Below, one piece after another: positions 46,555 through 55,955 of a stretch of DNA of 64,000 nucleotides; positions within the stretch are counted from its first letter, which is position 1, and every line of letters starts with the position of its first letter. The notes below the pieces were generated by a model. The model was not told the DNA's origin, did not search any database, and saw only the letters and a list, made by a program, of their open reading frames with translations. The DNA comes from Paenibacillus allorhizosphaerae. GTDB taxonomy: Bacteria; Bacillota; Bacilli; Paenibacillales; NBRC-103111. The stretch lies in contig NZ_CAJVCE010000006.1 in NCBI RefSeq assembly GCF_910594985.1, positions 1 through 64,000 of the forward strand. Reading direction: 5' to 3'. The position numbers and the translations under genes were made by a program.

Positions 46555-47484
46555 TTATTCCACTTGCTTTAGCAGCGAGATCAGGTGGGATTTCATGAAG
46601 TCGTAGCTGGGCTTGTCGTCTTTTTTGGCGTAAAATCGCAGCCCGTCCAGCCCTTTGAACAACTGATAGCACAACAGCCTTTTCTCAAAATGGGCGATCT
46701 CTTTCCCCTCCCGCTCCCAAAACTCCCGCAGCCGCTGCGGAAATCGAATTTGCGGAACCCACAAATGCAGCACGGCTGCGTCAAACATAAAATCGCCGTA
46801 CATCGCCATCTCCCAGTCGACGATTGCGGTAATACGACCGTCGCCCGACAGCATATTGCCGAGATGGAAGTCGCCGTGAACGAGATACCGCTCCTTGGGC
46901 GCATACTGCGCAAGATCGATCATCGCCGCATACGTTTGGTCGAACATGTCTTTTTCCAGGAAGCTGCTTTCAAACAGCGCGGTCCATCCCTCGTAAAACC
47001 CCTCCTGATCTTCCTTAAACGTAGACGCCAGCCAATCGGTCCACGAGGCGGCGGACGCTTCTCCGAAAGGCGTAATCCAGCCATAGCCGCTCGAATGATC
47101 GACGCGAACTTGGTTGATGGCGGCGAATCGCTGAATCAAATCGGGTATGACGCGAACGATCTCTTCTTTCGGCTGTGCGATGACGGGTACGCCGGCCGCT
47201 TTTTCCGATATCATATAAGGCAGTCCGTCGCATGTGCCTGCCTTCACGATTCGCGGTATCGGCAGTTCCGACGAGAAACGGTCGGTGATCAGCTTTACTT
47301 TGTCAACCGTGTCTTTATCGCTTTTAAAATGAATAACGAATAGTTTCGTACTCACCCGGTAACTGAACACTCGGCTCAGTTCTCCCATTTCGATCGGGGC
47401 AATATCGGTAATGGCCTCCGATTCGATCGTCTGCAAATATTCCTTTGCTCTTTCGATCGTCATTTCAGGCTTAAACGATTTCAT
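46555..47484 (-). CDS. Aminoglycoside phosphotransferase-family (APH) kinase
   Basis: 309 residues from the ATG at 47484 after AAGGAAGGGA. Protein-kinase-like fold: catalytic loop LVHGDFHLGNMLSGDG (~residue 195, with the catalytic Asp) and metal-binding IVDWEMAMYGDFMFDAAVL. The N-terminal lobe has LFVIHFKSDKD. Such proteins phosphorylate small molecules (antibiotics, sugars, choline-like compounds). There is no resistance-gene context. It is a single gene, upstream of the second LacI but separated by its promoter. Substrate unknown. Confidence 0.82.
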   Translation of the reverse strand: MKSFKPEMTIERAKEYLQTIESEAITDIAPIEMGELSRVFSYRVSTKLFVIHFKSDKDTVDKVKLITDRFSSELPIPRIVKAGTCDGLPYMISEKAAGVPVIAQPKEEIVRVIPDLIQRFAAINQVRVDHSSGYGWITPFGEASAASWTDWLASTFKEDQEGFYEGWTALFESSFLEKDMFDQTYAAMIDLAQYAPKERYLVHGDFHLGNMLSGDGRITAIVDWEMAMYGDFMFDAAVLHLWVPQIRFPQRLREFWEREGKEIAHFEKRLLCYQLFKGLDGLRFYAKKDDKPSYDFMKSHLISLLKQVE

Positions 47485-47717
47485 TGGAGCATCCCTTCCT
47501 TCGGCTGCAATATTCGCCGGTACTGGCATTATTCATGCGATTCGTTAACACAGCTTATTCCCAGTATACCCTACATTCCGTATCGCCCGATCGTTCAAAA
47601 TGGTTATCAAGCATTCTTTCCGCTGCAATCGAATCGGCGAAAGACCGTAATCGTTCGACAAAACGAAAACCGTATGAAGCCGAAGTCGACATTATTGCCG
47701 GGGAAATGACGAGATGC

Positions 47718-47758
47718 AAAAAGCCCCCCCCATCGGTTCATAGAACGAATGGAGGGCG
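47718..47758 (-). terminator. Terminator of the complete ABC transporter operon
   Basis: On the minus strand GCGCCCTCCATTCG folds back on CCGATGGGGGGGGC and is followed by TTTTTG. It lies just after the SBP stop at 47771. Confidence 0.8.
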
Positions 47759-47770
47759 CTATTATGCTTA

Positions 47771-49447
47771 TTACTTTTTCTTGTTTTTAGCGTCATACGC
47801 AGCCTGATAAATTTCGAGGTACCGCTTAAGATTCATATTATCCAAATTTTTCAGGTAGCTATCCCAATCCTTATCCAGATTCGCGTCACCGGTAACAAAG
47901 CGGGCGATCATCTCCTTGACGTGATCCGTGATCGTCTTCTCCAGGTCGGCCAGCTCGGCCGCCTGATCGTTCGTGAAGAACAACTGCGGCAGGAACGTGG
48001 CCGGGTCCTGCTTATAAGGCTCGTAGTTTTTCTTCGTTTCGTTATACAAAATGATTTCCTGCGGATTATTCGGATCCGCCACGAGCCCGAGCCGGAAATC
48101 GTTGGTTCGAAGCGACGGGCCGGTTTGAGACCATGTCACGTTCTGAACCGGAGGCAAATTCGCGAGCCGTTTCCAGATCGCAGGCTTTCCGTTAATCCCG
48201 ACCTCCGACTTGTCCGCCCATTTCCATTCTTTGTCCGGACGGCCGATCTCCATGCGCAGCGCCCATTCCTGCGTATACATCAGATCAGCCAGCCGGAACG
48301 CCGCTTCCGGATATTTGCTTGCTTTTGTAATTAAATACTGTCCGCCGCCTACGCTGGCCCGATATGGCGTCACCTGCACGCCTTTCGGTCCTTTCAGCGG
48401 AGGTACGGTCACGTAGTCGAGCCAGCGGCCGCTTTTCCCGTAAAACTCGGTGAACACGCCGTTATGCTGCGCCACGACGACGCCTGCGATGACGTTGTCC
48501 GGGTTTTCCCCCATTTGCCGGGCCTGATTGCGGTCCTGCGTGAACGACTGCGGGCTGATCAGCCCTTCCGCATACAGCTTCCGCAAATACTGCAGCCCTT
48601 CCTTCCACTCCGGCTTGTTGAATGGCACGGTCACTTTGCCGTTATTCAAGTACAGCCGTTTCTCGGGCTGCGGTGCGGAGCCTTCGACCGGATTGAGCGT
48701 AAACGCATTCATAAGGAACTGGTCGATGCCTACAGCCGGACCTACTGCCGCCCCAACGAGCGGAATTTCGTCGGCCTTGTTGTTGCCGTTCGGATCTCTC
48801 GTCTTGAACGCTTTCAGCACCTCGTAAAATTCGTCCGTCGTCGTCGGCATTTTGAGTCCGAGCTTGTCGAGCCAAGGCTTGTAAATCCACGCTTTCTGCG
48901 AATACGTACAGTGGAAACATTCGTTGATCTGCGGCAGCGCATAAATGTTGCCGTCGGGCGCAGTAATCATATCTTTGGCGTACGGAGCGGCCTCGAACAT
49001 CTTCTTCGTCTCGGTCCCGTACTGCTCGATCAGCTTGTTCAACGGCAGGAAGACGCCCTGATTGCCATAGATGAGCTGCTGCGTGTTCGATACGCCGAAG
49101 CCCATAATGACGTCCGGGTAATCGCCGCTGCCGAGCACCAGATTCAGCTTCTCCGCAGCCGCTTTCTCATCCGCAACCTCCCATTCGATGTGGACGTTCG
49201 TTTTTTCCTCCAAATATTTCGTAAGCTCGTTCGTAGCGAAGTTTTCGACGAACGGCGGCGACTTGACGAGCACTTTGAGCGTGGTCTTCTCATTCGTGAT
49301 CGGGAACTGCCCTGCAGGAGTTACTTTCGCACTGCTCGCTTCGGAACTTTTATCGCCGCCGTCCTTCGATTTCGTATCCGTACATCCGCTTAGCATTATG
49401 GCCGCACTGACCGTCAAACATAGACCGGAAACCAACCCTCTCCTCAA
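47771..49447 (-). CDS. Extracellular solute-binding lipoprotein, LplA type
   Basis: 558 residues, longer than the seven orphan SBPs and of a different subfamily. The lipobox is MLSGC near residue 22, and ITNEKTTLKVLVKSPPFVENF follows at the mature N-terminus. Mid-protein it has WLDKLGLKMPTTTDEFYEVLKAF and DPNGNNKADEIPLVGAA, hallmarks of LplA/LipO binding proteins. The start is TTG after AAGGAGG. It follows its two permeases in the operon, so this is a self-contained importer except for the ATPase, which is typically shared (MsmX-type) in Bacillota. The ligand is probably a complex oligosaccharide. Confidence 0.92.
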   Translation of the reverse strand: MRRGLVSGLCLTVSAAIMLSGCTDTKSKDGGDKSSEASSAKVTPAGQFPITNEKTTLKVLVKSPPFVENFATNELTKYLEEKTNVHIEWEVADEKAAAEKLNLVLGSGDYPDVIMGFGVSNTQQLIYGNQGVFLPLNKLIEQYGTETKKMFEAAPYAKDMITAPDGNIYALPQINECFHCTYSQKAWIYKPWLDKLGLKMPTTTDEFYEVLKAFKTRDPNGNNKADEIPLVGAAVGPAVGIDQFLMNAFTLNPVEGSAPQPEKRLYLNNGKVTVPFNKPEWKEGLQYLRKLYAEGLISPQSFTQDRNQARQMGENPDNVIAGVVVAQHNGVFTEFYGKSGRWLDYVTVPPLKGPKGVQVTPYRASVGGGQYLITKASKYPEAAFRLADLMYTQEWALRMEIGRPDKEWKWADKSEVGINGKPAIWKRLANLPPVQNVTWSQTGPSLRTNDFRLGLVADPNNPQEIILYNETKKNYEPYKQDPATFLPQLFFTNDQAAELADLEKTITDHVKEMIARFVTGDANLDKDWDSYLKNLDNMNLKRYLEIYQAAYDAKNKKK

Positions 49448-49488
49448 ACCAATCTCCTCCTTGGTTATGGAACGCGCTAATCGCTTAA

Positions 49489-50388
49489 CTATCCTTTTAA
49501 AGAGCCGATCATGACGCCTTTCACAAAATGCTTCTGCACGAACGGGTACACGACAAGCAGGGGGAACGTGGCGATAACGATGAGTGAATATTTCAGCAGC
49601 TCCCGCAAATTTTCGCGTCTCGCGGCTTCGAGAACGTCGCCGCCCAGCATGCTGGCGTCCACTTGATTCTGCACAAGAATTTGGCGGAGCACGAGCTGCA
49701 GCGGATACAAATTCGGGCTTTTCAAATAAATCATCGCATTAAAGTACTGGTTCCAATGGCTGACGGCGTAATAGAGCGAGATGACGGCAATGATCGGCCC
49801 CGAGAGCGGGATGACGATCTTGCGCACGAACTGAAAATCGTTGCAACCGTCGAGCTGCGCCGCCTCGAGCAGCTCGGTCGGGATGGTCGTCTGAAAGTAG
49901 GTTCGGGTAATGATCATATTCCACACGCCCAAAGCGCCGGGGATAATCAAGGACCAGACGGAACTCAGCATCCCGAGGTCTTTGACGATCAAGTAAGAAG
50001 GGATGAGGCCGCCGGAAAACATCGTCGTGAATACGAACAGAAACATCAGCACGTTTTTGCCGAACAAATCCCGCCTCGCCAGCGGATAAGCCGCCAGCAG
50101 CGTCATGACGACGTTGATCAGCGTACCGGCCACGGTATAAAAGATGGAGTTGCGAAAGCCGGACCAGATCAATCGATTTTTAAACACGGCGTCGTAGCCG
50201 TCGAGCGTAAAGCCTACCGGCCAAAGCCATACTCTCCCTTGGGCGACCGCCGAGGCGTCGCTGAAGGAAGCGCTCACAATATACACGAGAGGATACAACA
50301 CGGTCACCGTAAAAAGGATCAATACCGCATAGTTGATGACCGAAAACAACCGGTCTCTCCCCGTGTCCGGAATGTTCGATTCGCTCAT
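49489..50388 (-). CDS. Carbohydrate ABC transporter permease, LplC/YtcP type
   Basis: 299 residues from the ATG at 50388 behind AGGAGG. Six membrane segments. The EAA loop, which contacts the ATPase, reads IPTELLEAAQLDGCNDFQFVRKIVIPLSGP (~residues 186-215). The C-terminus VQKHFVKGVMIGSLKG is typical of the family. It follows the partner permease by 19 bp and precedes the SBP gene. Confidence 0.93.
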   Translation of the reverse strand: MSESNIPDTGRDRLFSVINYAVLILFTVTVLYPLVYIVSASFSDASAVAQGRVWLWPVGFTLDGYDAVFKNRLIWSGFRNSIFYTVAGTLINVVMTLLAAYPLARRDLFGKNVLMFLFVFTTMFSGGLIPSYLIVKDLGMLSSVWSLIIPGALGVWNMIITRTYFQTTIPTELLEAAQLDGCNDFQFVRKIVIPLSGPIIAVISLYYAVSHWNQYFNAMIYLKSPNLYPLQLVLRQILVQNQVDASMLGGDVLEAARRENLRELLKYSLIVIATFPLLVVYPFVQKHFVKGVMIGSLKG

Positions 50389-50407
50389 TGCATTCCCTCC
50401 TCTCCGG

Positions 50408-51370
50408 TTACCATAAGCTCGCCTGCTTCGTTTTTTGCGCCAGCTTGTTAATGGCAATGAGCAATATAAATCCGACGACCGACTTGAACAAGCCGATGGC
50501 GGAGGAGTACGAGTAATTCATCGCTTGCGACGTTAGACCGACCTTGTAGACGTACGTATCGATCACTTCGGAAGTCCGCAGATTGAGTGGATTTTGCAGC
50601 AGCAGCACCTTTTCGAAGCCGATGTCCATAATGTGACCGGTGTTCAGGATGAGCAAAATGATCGCGATGGGCATAATGCCGGGCAGATCGATATGCCACA
50701 TGCGCCGCAGCTTCGAAGCGCCGTCCACGATCGCCGCTTCATGCAGCGACGGGTCGATGCTCGAAAGCGCTGCCAAATAAATGATGCAGGAAAACCCGAC
50801 GCTTTGCCATACGCCCGACCATACGAAGATCGACTTGAAATATTCCGGCTTGCCCATAAAATTGATCGGTTCTACCCCGAACGCCCGCAAAATGTTGTTG
50901 ACCAGACCGACCCGAGGATCCAGCAGCTCCATAATAATGCCCGCCATGACGACGACCGAGATGAAATGCGGCGCGTACGTAATCATTTGCACCGATTTTT
51001 TGAATACGCCCTGGCGAATATAATGGAGCGACAGCGCGAGCAAAATCGGGAACGGGAAGCCCGCAACGAGGCTGTAAACGCTAAGCAGCAGCGTATTCAG
51101 CATCAATCTGGAAAATTCGTACGATTTGAAAAAACGGATGAAATGCTTGAACCCGACCCAATCGCTCCCGGTAATGCCTTTGGTCGCGACGTAATCTTTG
51201 AATGCGATCTGCGCGCCATACATCGGGTAATACTTGAATACCAGCAAATAAATAAGCGGTAACGCGAGCAGCGCGTACAACCGCCAGCTGCGCTTCATCT
51301 GCTTCCATGCTCTTGCCGGCGCGCCGCGGATGCCAACCCGTACGGCCGGACTCGCCTTTACAGTTGCCAA
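50408..51370 (-). CDS. Carbohydrate ABC transporter permease, LplB type
   Basis: About 320 residues from a TTG at 51370 placed 11 bases after AGGAGG; the longer frame to 51484 lacks a site, so the start is moderately sure. Six membrane segments, beginning LYALLALPLIYLLVFKYYPMYGAQIAFKDY. The EAA loop is DPSLHEAAIVDGASKLRRMWHIDLPGIMP. C-terminus NKLAQKTKQASLW. First of the transporter genes, directly after the membrane AraC regulator gene and a weak terminator. Confidence 0.92.
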   Translation of the reverse strand: MATVKASPAVRVGIRGAPARAWKQMKRSWRLYALLALPLIYLLVFKYYPMYGAQIAFKDYVATKGITGSDWVGFKHFIRFFKSYEFSRLMLNTLLLSVYSLVAGFPFPILLALSLHYIRQGVFKKSVQMITYAPHFISVVVMAGIIMELLDPRVGLVNNILRAFGVEPINFMGKPEYFKSIFVWSGVWQSVGFSCIIYLAALSSIDPSLHEAAIVDGASKLRRMWHIDLPGIMPIAIILLILNTGHIMDIGFEKVLLLQNPLNLRTSEVIDTYVYKVGLTSQAMNYSYSSAIGLFKSVVGFILLIAINKLAQKTKQASLW

Positions 51371-51505
51371 AGCCGATACACCCTCCTTTTTCTTCGCTTG
51401 TTTCGGCGGAAAGCCTTGGTCCTTAGCGTAAACGGCGAAAGAAAAAAAGTAAAAGGGATATCCGTCAGCTGCATGTGCATGCATTCAGATGAAGTATGTG
51501 CAATG

Positions 51506-51527
51506 AAAAAAACGATGTGCAATCGTT
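51506..51527 (-). terminator. Weak terminator or attenuator after the AraC sensor gene
   Basis: On the minus strand AACGAT, loop TGCAC, ATCGTT followed by T residues (51512-51506). The 6-bp AT-rich stem suggests partial read-through from the regulator into the permease genes. Confidence 0.55.
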
Positions 51528-51539
51528 AAGAATGCGCTT

Positions 51540-53879
51540 TCAACCGGCGTGTGAGCGGCGGTAGGCAGTCGTGCTGATCCCGTTAATCCGTTTAAAAGCC
51601 CGGCAAAACGTATTGGATGAACTGTACCCTACCCTTTCCGCAATTTCGTACACCGGCAAATCCGTGTCCGCCAGCAGCACTTTCGCCTGCGTCATCCGCA
51701 GGCTCTCCAAGTAATCGGAGAAGTTCACGCCGGTTTGTTCCTTGAAAAATTGGGACAAATAGCCTTTGGATATATCCATCCGGTCGGCCACCGCTTCCAG
51801 ACAAAGCTCCTGGTCGACATATCCGTCCTGCAGCAGTCGAATGATGTTATCCATCAGCTGCACATTTTGGCTTTTCTTATGCTCCCCTACAAAACCGCAC
51901 ACATGGCGGTACGTCTCTACGAGCGCACGATAATTGTGATCCAGCCCTTCGAAAGACGACATATCTCCGGAGAACGGTTTCATTTGTTCGAACACGTTTC
52001 GCTCATCCATGCCGACCTGCGGGAGCATCTTCACAATTGTTCCCCACATCTCGTTCATAAACAGCCGCAGCATCGGAACCGACAGCCGCCGCTCCTTGAA
52101 GTTGATGTCGTACAGCTCCTGCAGCATCGACTCCACCGCCTGAAGATCGCCGGCTTTAGCCAAATTGCCGAGCCGCAGCTCGAAATCCGACGGATAATAA
52201 TAACTGTTATGCTCTATCGGCAGCTCCTCAAACTGCATCGGACCGCTCCGATTTCTCCAGAGCAAATATTCAAGCGTCTGCCGCGCCTCCTCGTAGGAGC
52301 GCGAGACGTTGAGCAAATCTTCATGCACACCGCCGATTGCAAACCGGGTTGCCAGATACAGCCTATGCTGGATCGTCTCGCTAATGCGAAACGCTGCTTC
52401 TGCCAAGTATTCCCTTATATGCTGCGTATGGGCGAAACGGAATACGAACAGCAGGGCGATCCGGTCTTCCGCGACGTCATGCCAATGCGCGCTGGCGCCC
52501 AAAGCCTCGTGCAGGATGTCCTTGACCATGACACGCTTCACGTCGAGCGCCTCCAGATCAAAGCGGTTCAAGCCGCCGTCGTATCCCCGCAGCTGCAAAA
52601 TAGCCACTGCGAAATAGTTCCCTTCCGTTTCGACGCCGACATGCTGCAGCAGCGCCCGGTGATCCTCCAGCGACACGTACTCCCCTTTGAGCAGCCGCTC
52701 AAACAAGGCGGCTTGCAGCAAAGGCGCTTGCGCCTTCATCTTCTCCTGCAGCTCGCGGTTATTGTCGATCAGCCGGGATACCGATTCGCGAATGAACCGA
52801 TACGCGTCCGCCCCCGGAGACCCTGGAGAGCCGGAAGATCCGGCAGCAGCTTCCCCGTCCGTCCGCTCCATAATCGTCTCGATAATGCTTCGAAGCGGCC
52901 GGCTGTTGCGGTACGCGATCAAATAAGCGATTAGAAGTCCCGCAGCCAAAAAAATGAAGGCCATCGTGAACGTAATTTTTTTGATGTACAGCACTTTTTC
53001 CAGCACGACGTGAGCGGGCTGCGCAACCATATACGTCCAAGCGTTGTAAGCGGACGTCGTATAGGTGACGAGCATATCGCGGGAGCCGATCTTCATAGGA
53101 ACGCTGCCTTCCTTTCCCGGCAAGCTGCCGCGGTCGATCCGCCCGTTCGGCGTACCTGAGGAAATCTCGCTCACGACGGCTCCGTTCTCGTCGGTAATAT
53201 AAGCCCAGCCTCCGCCGGACAAATCGAGTCCGCCCAGCAGCTTTTGAATTTCCCGATTGTCCGCCGTGACGGCGATCGCCCCTTGAGGAGCGCCGGGGAA
53301 GCCGAGCGACTGAATGTAGGTGAGCAGCGAATAATGGCCGCCCCGCACATCGACATCACGGGCAGGCAGTACTTTGCGGGTGTGGTACCGCTCCAGAAAC
53401 GTGCTTTTCCAATCGCCAAGTTCCATGCCGCTGTACTGAAAATAACGCGTAAATTCCTCGAGACCGTAAGTGGAGTTTTCCGTCAATACGAGCTCGCTGT
53501 TTTTGTAGAGCACAAAATAGCTGAAAATGAAATTATTCGTTAAGCCGTAATTGTACAAGCTTTTACGGGTATCCAGGATGCGGTACGTATTCGCCCCTTC
53601 GAACGGCTCCGTAACGGGCTGGAACTGCATGATCCGCGGATCGCCCGCGAGCTGCGTCGCGATCGACGATATTTCCGCAAACCGGCGGTCGAGTATGTCC
53701 CTGCTTTGCTGCAGCAGATGCATGTTGCCCGTCGTGACTTCCTTCTCCATCTCTTGCAGCGTCTTGTTGTAGATGACCCACCCGACGAGAAGCGGCAGCA
53801 GCAAGAACAGCATATTGGGCACAAGAAGACGCAAAAACACGCGGTGACCGTTCGTTCCTCTTCGTATCGCTTTCCACAT
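51540..53879 (-). CDS. Membrane-anchored AraC-type regulator of the ABC operon (YesS-like)
   Basis: 779 residues from the ATG at 53879, which follows GGGGGGAAACGGA; the frame is open to 54137 but would cross the upstream terminator. There is one N-terminal membrane segment (LRLLVPNMLFLLLPLLVGWVI), then a ~250-residue extracellular Cache-like sensor, and a second membrane segment near residue 295 (FTMAFIFLAAGLLIAYLIAY). The cytosolic region ends in an AraC helix-turn-helix pair (LCLEAVADRMDISKGYLSQFFKEQTG and LPVYEIAERVGYSSSNTFCRAFKRING). It is like B. subtilis YesS, which activates a rhamnogalacturonan cluster. It probably senses the bound ligand or the LplA-type SBP and activates its transporter. 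Confidence 0.9.
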   Translation of the reverse strand: MWKAIRRGTNGHRVFLRLLVPNMLFLLLPLLVGWVIYNKTLQEMEKEVTTGNMHLLQQSRDILDRRFAEISSIATQLAGDPRIMQFQPVTEPFEGANTYRILDTRKSLYNYGLTNNFIFSYFVLYKNSELVLTENSTYGLEEFTRYFQYSGMELGDWKSTFLERYHTRKVLPARDVDVRGGHYSLLTYIQSLGFPGAPQGAIAVTADNREIQKLLGGLDLSGGGWAYITDENGAVVSEISSGTPNGRIDRGSLPGKEGSVPMKIGSRDMLVTYTTSAYNAWTYMVAQPAHVVLEKVLYIKKITFTMAFIFLAAGLLIAYLIAYRNSRPLRSIIETIMERTDGEAAAGSSGSPGSPGADAYRFIRESVSRLIDNNRELQEKMKAQAPLLQAALFERLLKGEYVSLEDHRALLQHVGVETEGNYFAVAILQLRGYDGGLNRFDLEALDVKRVMVKDILHEALGASAHWHDVAEDRIALLFVFRFAHTQHIREYLAEAAFRISETIQHRLYLATRFAIGGVHEDLLNVSRSYEEARQTLEYLLWRNRSGPMQFEELPIEHNSYYYPSDFELRLGNLAKAGDLQAVESMLQELYDINFKERRLSVPMLRLFMNEMWGTIVKMLPQVGMDERNVFEQMKPFSGDMSSFEGLDHNYRALVETYRHVCGFVGEHKKSQNVQLMDNIIRLLQDGYVDQELCLEAVADRMDISKGYLSQFFKEQTGVNFSDYLESLRMTQAKVLLADTDLPVYEIAERVGYSSSNTFCRAFKRINGISTTAYRRSHAG

Positions 53880-53988
53880 TCCGTTTCCCCCCAAGCGTTG
53901 TAAACGGCTTTCCTGTCCAGACAAAACGATCGTATGGTACATATAATTCAACAATGAACATAAATATCCTTCGCATGGCCCCCGAATA

Positions 53989-54017
53989 CAAAAACCTCCG
54001 GCCGGAACGGTCGGAGG
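53989..54017 (-). terminator. Terminator of the YdjO-like gene
   Basis: Minus strand: CCTCCGACC, loop GTTCC, GGCCGGAGG, then TTTTTG. It separates the YdjO-like gene from the membrane regulator downstream. Confidence 0.85.
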
Positions 54018-54037
54018 AAGATCGTGCGTATGTATGA

Positions 54038-54256
54038 TTATCTTCTTCTGCCTAACAAAAAAGTGCGGTTTACTTTCTTTTTGGCGACCGGCACAAGCTT
54101 CTCGCTTCGCACCATCGAGCTTTTGCATAAAGGACAAGCAGGCGCAGCCTCGGTGATGAATTCTTCACGAACCCAGGCGATGCAATCTTTCTCCACGCAC
54201 TCCCAAATTCGTATTTGCTGTGTAGGCTGTTCTAATGTTGACGTTGGCGTTTCCAC
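54038..54256 (-). CDS. YdjO-type small zinc-ribbon protein
   Basis: 72 residues with two Cys pairs, WECVEKDC and CPLCKSSM, giving a zinc-ribbon-like knuckle, and a basic tail (KKKVNRTFLLGRRR). B. subtilis YdjO, described as cold-inducible, has this pattern. The start is GTG, seven bases after GGGGGG. It is a single gene, divergent from the next SBP. Function unknown. Confidence 0.75.
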   Translation of the reverse strand: METPTSTLEQPTQQIRIWECVEKDCIAWVREEFITEAAPACPLCKSSMVRSEKLVPVAKKKVNRTFLLGRRR

Positions 54257-54509
54257 TTCTTTTCCCCCCGGTGGTTTTCTTTTCTGGCAGTATGATCACG
54301 GTCGCTCATGTTTAGATGACGTTTTATTATAATACCGTTTTGCCCAAATATTCAACCCCTGAGCGCCGAAATCGAAATTTTTCCGGTCATATCGGTTTCG
54401 GGCAAAAAGAAGTGAATTTTGTGAATATTATAATAATTTTCCTTTCTATATAATAGGGTCATAACATGTAACCGCTTTAATCGTTTCTATATCGTTGGGG
54501 GGTGTAGAT

Positions 54510-55840
54510 TTGATCCAAAAAACAAGCGTCCTCTTCCTTTCCCTTTCACTTGCCGGCTCCTTGCTGGCGGGATGCAGCTCCGCTAAGCCCGAATCGCCCA
54601 AACAAGTTTTTGCCGATTTGAACCAGGTGGACAACGAGCCGGTTACGCTCATCTTCAAATCCGATTTCCCCGACGACATGGACGTATTCAACCGCTACTA
54701 CGGAGATAAAATCAAGGCCAAATTTCCAAACGTTACGGTCAATTTCATTCCTCGCGTCACCGGGCAAACGATTCAGGATCTGCTGAATGCCGGTACATTT
54801 CCAGACGTGATGTACGGCAAAACGATCGGCATAGACGCGCTGCTCATCGACACCGATTTGGCCTACGACATGTCGGAATTAGTGAAAAAATACAACTACG
54901 ATTTGAACCGGTTTAAGCGCAATTGATCGAAGCCATTAAAAACACGAATCCGGAAGGAAAGCTGTACGGCCTGCCGATGCCGGATTTCGATCCCCAAGTA
55001 CTCTATTACAACAAATCGCTGTTCGACCGCTTCGGCGTTCCATACCCGAAGGACGGCATGACCTGGGATGAAACGTATGAGCTCGCAAAAAAAATGACCC
55101 GGGCGGACGGCGGCAAACTATACCGCGGCTTCAGCTCCCAGCACGGCGTCGTCATGAGGGATAACCAGCTCGGCCTTCCGTACCTCGATCCGCGCGCCGA
55201 CAAAATCTACAATGACGAGGAATGGAAGAAGCAGTTCGACAATTTGGCGCGCTTCTATCAAATCCCGAATAACAACCGCGACACGAAAAACCGCTCGGCC
55301 GGCGTCGAATCGGACGCTTTCAATTCCGGCGACGTCGCCATGCAGGTCAACCAGTTGACCAAGTTCAGGACGTTCCCCGAAGGATTGGACTGGGACATGG
55401 TGACCATGCCGACGTTCAAGGAAAAACCGAATACGATGAACCAGGCGTCGTCCGCCTATTGGTTTGTTACGAAAACAAGCAAGCATAAAGACATTGCCTT
55501 CAAGATCGTCGCCTATTTGCTCTCGGATGAAATACAGGCCGATTACGCGACCAATTTGGCCGGCATCCCGTCCCTGAAGGCGTCGGACAATGCGGTCAAG
55601 ACGTTCGGCCAAAACGTGCCGGCGTTAAAAGGAAAGCACGTGCAAGCCGCCTACAAATATGATATTGCCCCCGCTCCTCCGCAGCGTGACAAAGGGCTCG
55701 TCCGTGCCGACCCGAATAAAGTGCTCGCCGCCTTCAATAATGCGTTCCTGAAAGTCGTCATCGACGGCATGGATATCAATACGGCCTTAAGGCAGGCCGG
55801 CGAAGACGTCGCCAAAGCGATCGACGAGAAGCGGAAGTAG
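54510..55840 (+). pseudogene. Extracellular sugar-binding lipoprotein (orphan SBP 6), broken by one frameshift
   Basis: The first frame starts at a TTG (54510) after GGGGGG, has lipobox LLAGC, and ends at a stop at 54926 after LNRFK. The next frame (from 54923) continues as LIEAIKNTNPEGKLYGLPM, LFDRFGVPYPKDGMTW and MDINTALRQAGEDVAK. Adding one base at TTTAAGCGCAATTG (about 54914-54920) reads K-P-Q-L-I-E and joins both parts into a ~443-residue protein of the usual length. Divergent from the YdjO-like gene and convergent with SBP 7. The remaining sequence shows no other damage, so a recent mutation or a consensus error is likely. Confidence 0.85.
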
Positions 55841-55879
55841 CCCTTGTGATGCGGTCACGACACCACGTTTGCTCACAGC

Positions 55880-55916
55880 AATGAACCGCCCCATGCATCC
55901 CATTGAGCGGTTCATT
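55880..55916. terminator. Bidirectional hairpin between SBP 6 and SBP 7
   Basis: Perfect 10-bp stem AATGAACCGC / GCGGTTCATT with a 17-base loop between two convergent genes. No long T-tract. Confidence 0.65.
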
Positions 55917-55955
55917 ATGATCCGAGTCAGCCCTGCTTTCCATTCGTTGGTGCCG

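Noticed and set aside
51529..51542. AGAATGCGCTTTCA as a cre site before the permease genes
   Set aside because: Two mismatches to consensus and it overlaps the regulator's stop codon; too weak to list.
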